Below are positions 60,376 to 64,000 of a stretch of DNA of 64,000 nucleotides, one piece after another. The position numbers were made by a program, and so were the translations under genes. This DNA is from Rhizopus arrhizus (Eukaryota > Mucoromycota > Mucoromycetes > Mucorales > Rhizopodaceae), in the NCBI GenBank assembly GCA_024220505.1, contig JAKZZE010000024.1:248001-312000 (forward strand), written 5' to 3'. The notes beneath the pieces are model-generated. The model was given only the letters and a program-made list of their open reading frames with translations. It was not told the DNA's origin and searched no databases. Position 1 is the first letter of the stretch. Each line of letters starts with the position of its first letter.

Positions 60376-62014
60376 CAGTAGGTCAAAAAATTGCTGCAAG
60401 GAATCCATTTTTCTCAGTTTTTGTAGCGTACATCCTGTCACAATGGTACAAACTGCTTCTGTTTCTACATAGTAGATTTCCTACATGTCTTGAAAAATCC
60501 GAAAGAGTTTAAGCCCCATTGGATAAGTATTGAAGGAAGTATGAGGCGCGCAATTTGAAAATTTGAAAAAACGAAAATTTGAACGAAATGGGTTTATTTA
60601 TTAATATTTAGTTGGTCCTCCTTTTTTATTAATAACCTCTTGAATTCTTGCCGGCATGCTATCGATATACCTTTGGCAAAGTTCTTTATCAAATTCATTC
60701 CATGCTTTTTCTACTCGTTCCCAAAGCTCATCCGTATTCTTTGCCCTACGTTCGTAACAGCTGAGCTTTAACTTCAGTTGATGCCATACATGTTATATTG
60801 GATTTAAGTCCGGACTCTGAGCCTGCCAATCGTTAATATAGCGCACTAGATGATTATCTAACCAGGTTATTGTGGATTTTGCCTTGTGCTTTGGATCATT
60901 ATCATGCTGAAAGTAAATGTTGGACCAGTTGAAATTGTAGTACTCCATAGTATCACGAAGTGTAGTGTCTAATATATGCTGATAAACATCCGCGTTCATG
61001 TTCCCATCGTAAATTTGACAAGCATATCCTGGTCCTTCAGATGTTATGCAGCCCCACATCATCAATTTGCCGGCTCCATGCTTGACTGTAAACTCTAGAT
61101 GATGCGGTTGAAGAGGATCACTTGGTCTTTTCCAATAGTACTTGCAACCATCAGAGCCCCATACGTTGATCTTGGTTTCATCAGAAAAGACGACTTTTCG
61201 CCATTCTTCCACTGTCCAATCCTGGTGCTTCTTGGCCCATTCTAATCGATGCTGCATATGAGCTTTTGTCAGAAACGGCTTCTTTTTTTTTATTGAAGAA
61301 TGGAACTCCATTGATTTCAGGACGTTAATTGCTGACTGGTATGAGATATCATAGCCAAGTTGAACCAGCTCCCGGTGTACCTCTTTGGCAGTCTTTAGAA
61401 CCCCTTCAATGACTTTTCTTTTGATTAGCCGTTTCGTCACTTTGGAGACTAATGTAGGTCTACCAGCTGAGCCCATTGTCCTATTTGAAAACAACCGCCT
61501 AGAGTATCTACTAACAGTTGATTCATGTACTCCAACCTCCTTAGCAATATCGTACGTTGATGTGGATCCAGTTAATGCTTGCTTGAGATCGTTTACTTTT
61601 TCTTCTGGCAGTCGTTTAGGCATGCGATTGGTAATAAGGTAAAAAAGAGAAATAATTTAGATAAGAAAATTTAAAATTTAGAATAAAGGAATTGTAAGCG
61701 CTTTTATATACTGGCAACATTCTAATCATGTCAAGAATGTGAAAAATTATGATAGCAACCGGTTGGGTCGTATTAAAATTTGTTATTCCAAACATATGTA
61801 AACAAGTAAAAAATGCCGGATGTTTATAAAATTCCCTTTAACAATATCAAATTCCACCAATAACTATTGCCCATATCAGATAATCGACGAATAAATGCCC
61901 CTTCTAGTGAGGTACAAACAATCAATGTTTGAGATAGTTTCATGCAGTATCCATAGACAACCAGCTGTAAAACCGGTATTTTGCAATTCCTTGCAGCAAT
62001 TTTTTGACCTACTG
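60376..62014 (-). mobile_element. Tc1/mariner-type transposon (family 2), inserted in the Plavaka transposase
   Basis: 1639 bp, TA at 60374-60375 and 62015-62016. The 29-bp inverted repeats begin CAGTAGGTCAAAAAATTGCT. Related to the decayed copy at 51114-51994. One transposase gene on the minus strand, inactivated by a stop. Confidence 0.95.
60601..61623 (-). pseudogene. Tc1-type transposase with stop at the catalytic Glu
   Basis: Start ATG at 61623 (MPKRLPEEKVNDLKQ), open for 276 codons to a TAA at 60795-60793, then open again for 63 codons to a GPTKY-stop at 60601. N-terminal helix-turn-helix (STYDIAKEVGVHESTVSRYSRRL), DDE domain with FSDETK and FQHDNDPKH. The TAA stands where the third catalytic residue should be, directly after SPDLNPI, with 35 residues from the second Asp. 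A single base change of the Glu codon GAA explains it. The element could only move with a transposase supplied in trans. Confidence 0.92.
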
Positions 62015-64000
62015 TATGTCTTCTACTGTGATGGAAGGGCCAGTGACCAGCTTCACAGCATCGACATACCGCAACCAGTTTGTAAAATGTTCACCTGCCA
62101 GTTTTTGTTTGAGCAGGAAAGGTGACAGCACAACAACCCAGGTTCTCCACTCATCTGATTTCATATTAGCAAAAGCACCAGAGATTTTTCCTATTTTTTT
62201 TTTAAAAAAAAAGAAAAAAAATAAGTATTTTGTTCCACCATGAAATAAAGCTTTATTCCATGTATATATAAACACGATCAAGCAGTATTACATACCTTCA
62301 GATAGCTTAGCGTATTGCTGAGGAATGCTGATAGTAGTCGACTCTGTTGCCATTGCTGGAAAATCAGTAGAAACAAGCAAGCCAAAATCCTGCCAGACTT
62401 CAATCATTTTTTTAGGCGTTCCAAGAAACAAGTTATGCATTGGATCGACAGTTACATATCTCACCACATCAAAGTAAGGAAGTCGATGTACTTCACTCCA
62501 CTTTGTACCAGAACTTGCCTGTTTTTCTTCTTGTTGTGCCTTGTGCGTAGCAGTCAACCAGTCATACGCATCAAATCTTTGCTGTTCCCACGTTCTTTGC
62601 ACCCAGTTTTCATCGTTGAAATCAGAAAAGTTTGGCTTTGAAGACCTGGTACCAGTTGATAGACGGCCAAAAGCAGTTGAGCACTTGTTACATGCTTTAG
62701 TAGCCATGGCGCCCATGTATCCAGCTACTTTTCTTGCTGCAGGCATATCACAATTGATGGACATCAATGCCACACGAACTAGTTCTCCGTTAGGATTTTC
62801 GTAAGTGGGCATTATAACACCATTGTACAGTACAAGCAATTCATCTACCAATGGCTTCAAGAAATTTTGTATTTGATCATCGTTGGGCTCATGCGGTCCA
62901 GGAATAACACCTGCCAAAACGATGTTGGAAAACTTCATACGTGTATTTCTTGGCAGATTGTTGATTGCAAGGTAAATGGCACCACTAGAATGCTTCATGT
63001 TGTCACTTGGCTGGAACCAATCCACATTCAAGGATACCATCAATGATCTTGGTTGACTGGTAAAAATTTGCCCGTTTGAATCCACAAGCTGATTCCAAAC
63101 TCTGCCATCGTATATGTCGAACATAACATCTTCATCAACTGATCTTCTTCTCCATTGCTCAATTTGTTGTTCAAAACTGGGTCGCATAAAGAACTTTTTT
63201 AAAGTCTCAGTAATTGAGTTGTAGGGATACTCAAGCACTGGCTTTAAACTGCTGCCTGCAAAAAGAGCATTTCCACATGGTTGTGCTTGTCGATAAGGGT
63301 TGTGAGGGAAGCGTACATAGCCACAGGAGCGAGAATGCAAGCTTCCAGAAGTGTAAACGCTTCGACAAGCAGAGCAAACAAGAAAACGGGACAAACCATT
63401 GCTGGCAGTGGAATAATTGACCATAGTACGGGCAGTAGAGATCTTTGTAGGAATCTCCATACCATGGCCAAGAGAACGGACAAAGAAGGAAAGAAAGGCC
63501 AACAAGTCTTCACCGGCTTTCACCGAGAGGTGCTTTGCTTGAAAAAGCACAATGAACAACAGCAAGAGGTGACGAAGCTGTTCTTCATTACTCATTCCTT
63601 CCTCTTCGTCAATATTCATTCCGTCTAACAAGTTGCAAAATACATTTCAATAAATAAAACCTTTCTTATATTAAATACTTTGCTGATTAAAAATATACCT
63701 TCAGTTACTGGTTCAGGAATGGCTGATGAGTATTCGACAGTTTCCTCCCCGTTGTCGTTAGCTTCAGATACTCTTCTCGATTCTATTTTGTTTTTTTTTT
63801 TTTTTTTTTTTTTTTGAAAATTAGCACGTTTGGATTTCTATTGAAAAATAAAACAAAAAAACCTCTATTTCTAACTCTGTCGATAAGTTCATGACCTCTT
63901 ACAGTTCTCTTTGCAAGCATTCTGAATCCATTGGGATGGTTGCTGCATTCAGAACAGGTACAAATAATTTTGGTGGTGTTGAAGTTGTTCATGTTTATAT

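Larger units (their letters stand above)
59432..63992 (-). pseudogene. Plavaka/Tnp2-type transposase gene, split by a Tc1 element
   Basis: Exons on the minus strand: 63992-63863, 63782-63699, 63624-62296, 62190-62017, and after the Tc1 insertion 60373-59432. Introns have GT..AG ends with matching phases (the first donor, GTTTTT, is weak). About 886 residues without the insertion. N-terminal CTCSEC and R-T-V-R-G-H motif, then the transposase core: SLNVDWFQPSD (first Asp), VDPMHNLFLGTPKKMIEVW (second Asp), KISGAF...EWRTWV, EHFTNWLRYVDAV, HLHLKESFLDFGPSYSFWLYGFERLNG (Glu). These are hallmarks of Tnp2/Plavaka transposases of CACTA-like elements. The family-2 Tc1 element at 60376-62014 sits at a TA, and joining across it keeps the frame. 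The rest looks intact. Confidence 0.88.
56361..64000 (-). mobile_element. Probable autonomous CACTA/Plavaka-like element (right end outside window)
   Basis: The stretch from the CACTGCAAATAAT terminus contains a plus-strand four-exon gene and, convergent with it, a Plavaka/Tnp2-type transposase gene that starts at 63992. No matching CAGTG end is seen before 64000. Grouping the two genes and the terminal repeat into one element is inference from adjacency and from the known association of CACTG/CACTA ends with Tnp2-family transposases. Confidence 0.5.

Noticed and set aside
1..64000. CRISPR arrays, operons or bacterial signals
   Set aside because: None seen. Introns, tRNA form and element types are eukaryotic.

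Overview
The window is eukaryotic and almost certainly fungal. It is AT-rich with long A/T tracts. Genes carry short GT..AG introns of about 55-105 bp, there is one tRNA gene, and nearly every recognisable protein belongs to a transposable element. Ty3/gypsy chromoviruses together with Merlin, Plavaka/CACTA-like and Tc1/mariner elements suggest an early-diverging (Mucoromycota-like) fungus. That assignment is an inference. No conserved housekeeping protein gene was recognised.

Region 1 (1-3274) is AT-rich non-coding DNA followed by degenerate LTR-like sequence. Region 2 (3275-36202) is one nested stack of retroelements that resolves with target-site duplications. Element A (minus strand, 3275-36202, TSD ATAG) is interrupted in its integrase by chromovirus B (7298-13496, TSD TTTTG), in pol and before ORF3 by two copies of a 1.63-kb TA-flanked non-autonomous element, and in its 5' LTR by element D (20806-36137, TSD CTGG). 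D is interrupted in gag by chromovirus C (plus strand, 27176-34758, TSD CCATG). C's 3' LTR holds a third copy of the 1.63-kb element. A and D are related four-ORF elements: gag, then pro-RT-RNase H by -1 frameshift, then a separate integrase ORF, then a conserved ORF3 of unknown function. B and C are single-ORF elements ending in a chromodomain.

Region 3 (36396-43847) is a tRNA-Thr(AGU) gene with a Ty3/gypsy element E inserted 9 bp upstream of its 5' end. E has a CCHC Gag, a -1 frameshift pol and a separate integrase ORF preceded by its own TATA- and poly(A)-like signals.

Region 4 (43900-64000) is built from DNA transposons. Three stretches bounded by CACTGCA termini lie head to tail (43900-48722, 49214-56357, 56361 to beyond the window). 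The first carries a Merlin element (46268-48452) with a 9-bp TSD, an empty-site counterpart inside the third stretch, and tRNA-like Pol III boxes in both TIRs. The middle stretch carries a Tc1 element with a frameshifted transposase, inserted next to a decayed copy of a second Tc1 family. The last stretch carries a four-exon gene of unknown function (58039-59270), convergent with a Plavaka/Tnp2-type transposase gene (59432-63992). A second-family Tc1 element has split that transposase, and its own transposase has a stop codon exactly at the catalytic glutamate.

In this view B and C look recently active: long intact ORFs and LTR pairs identical by eye. D was intact until C landed in it. A, both Tc1 transposases and the Plavaka gene are broken.
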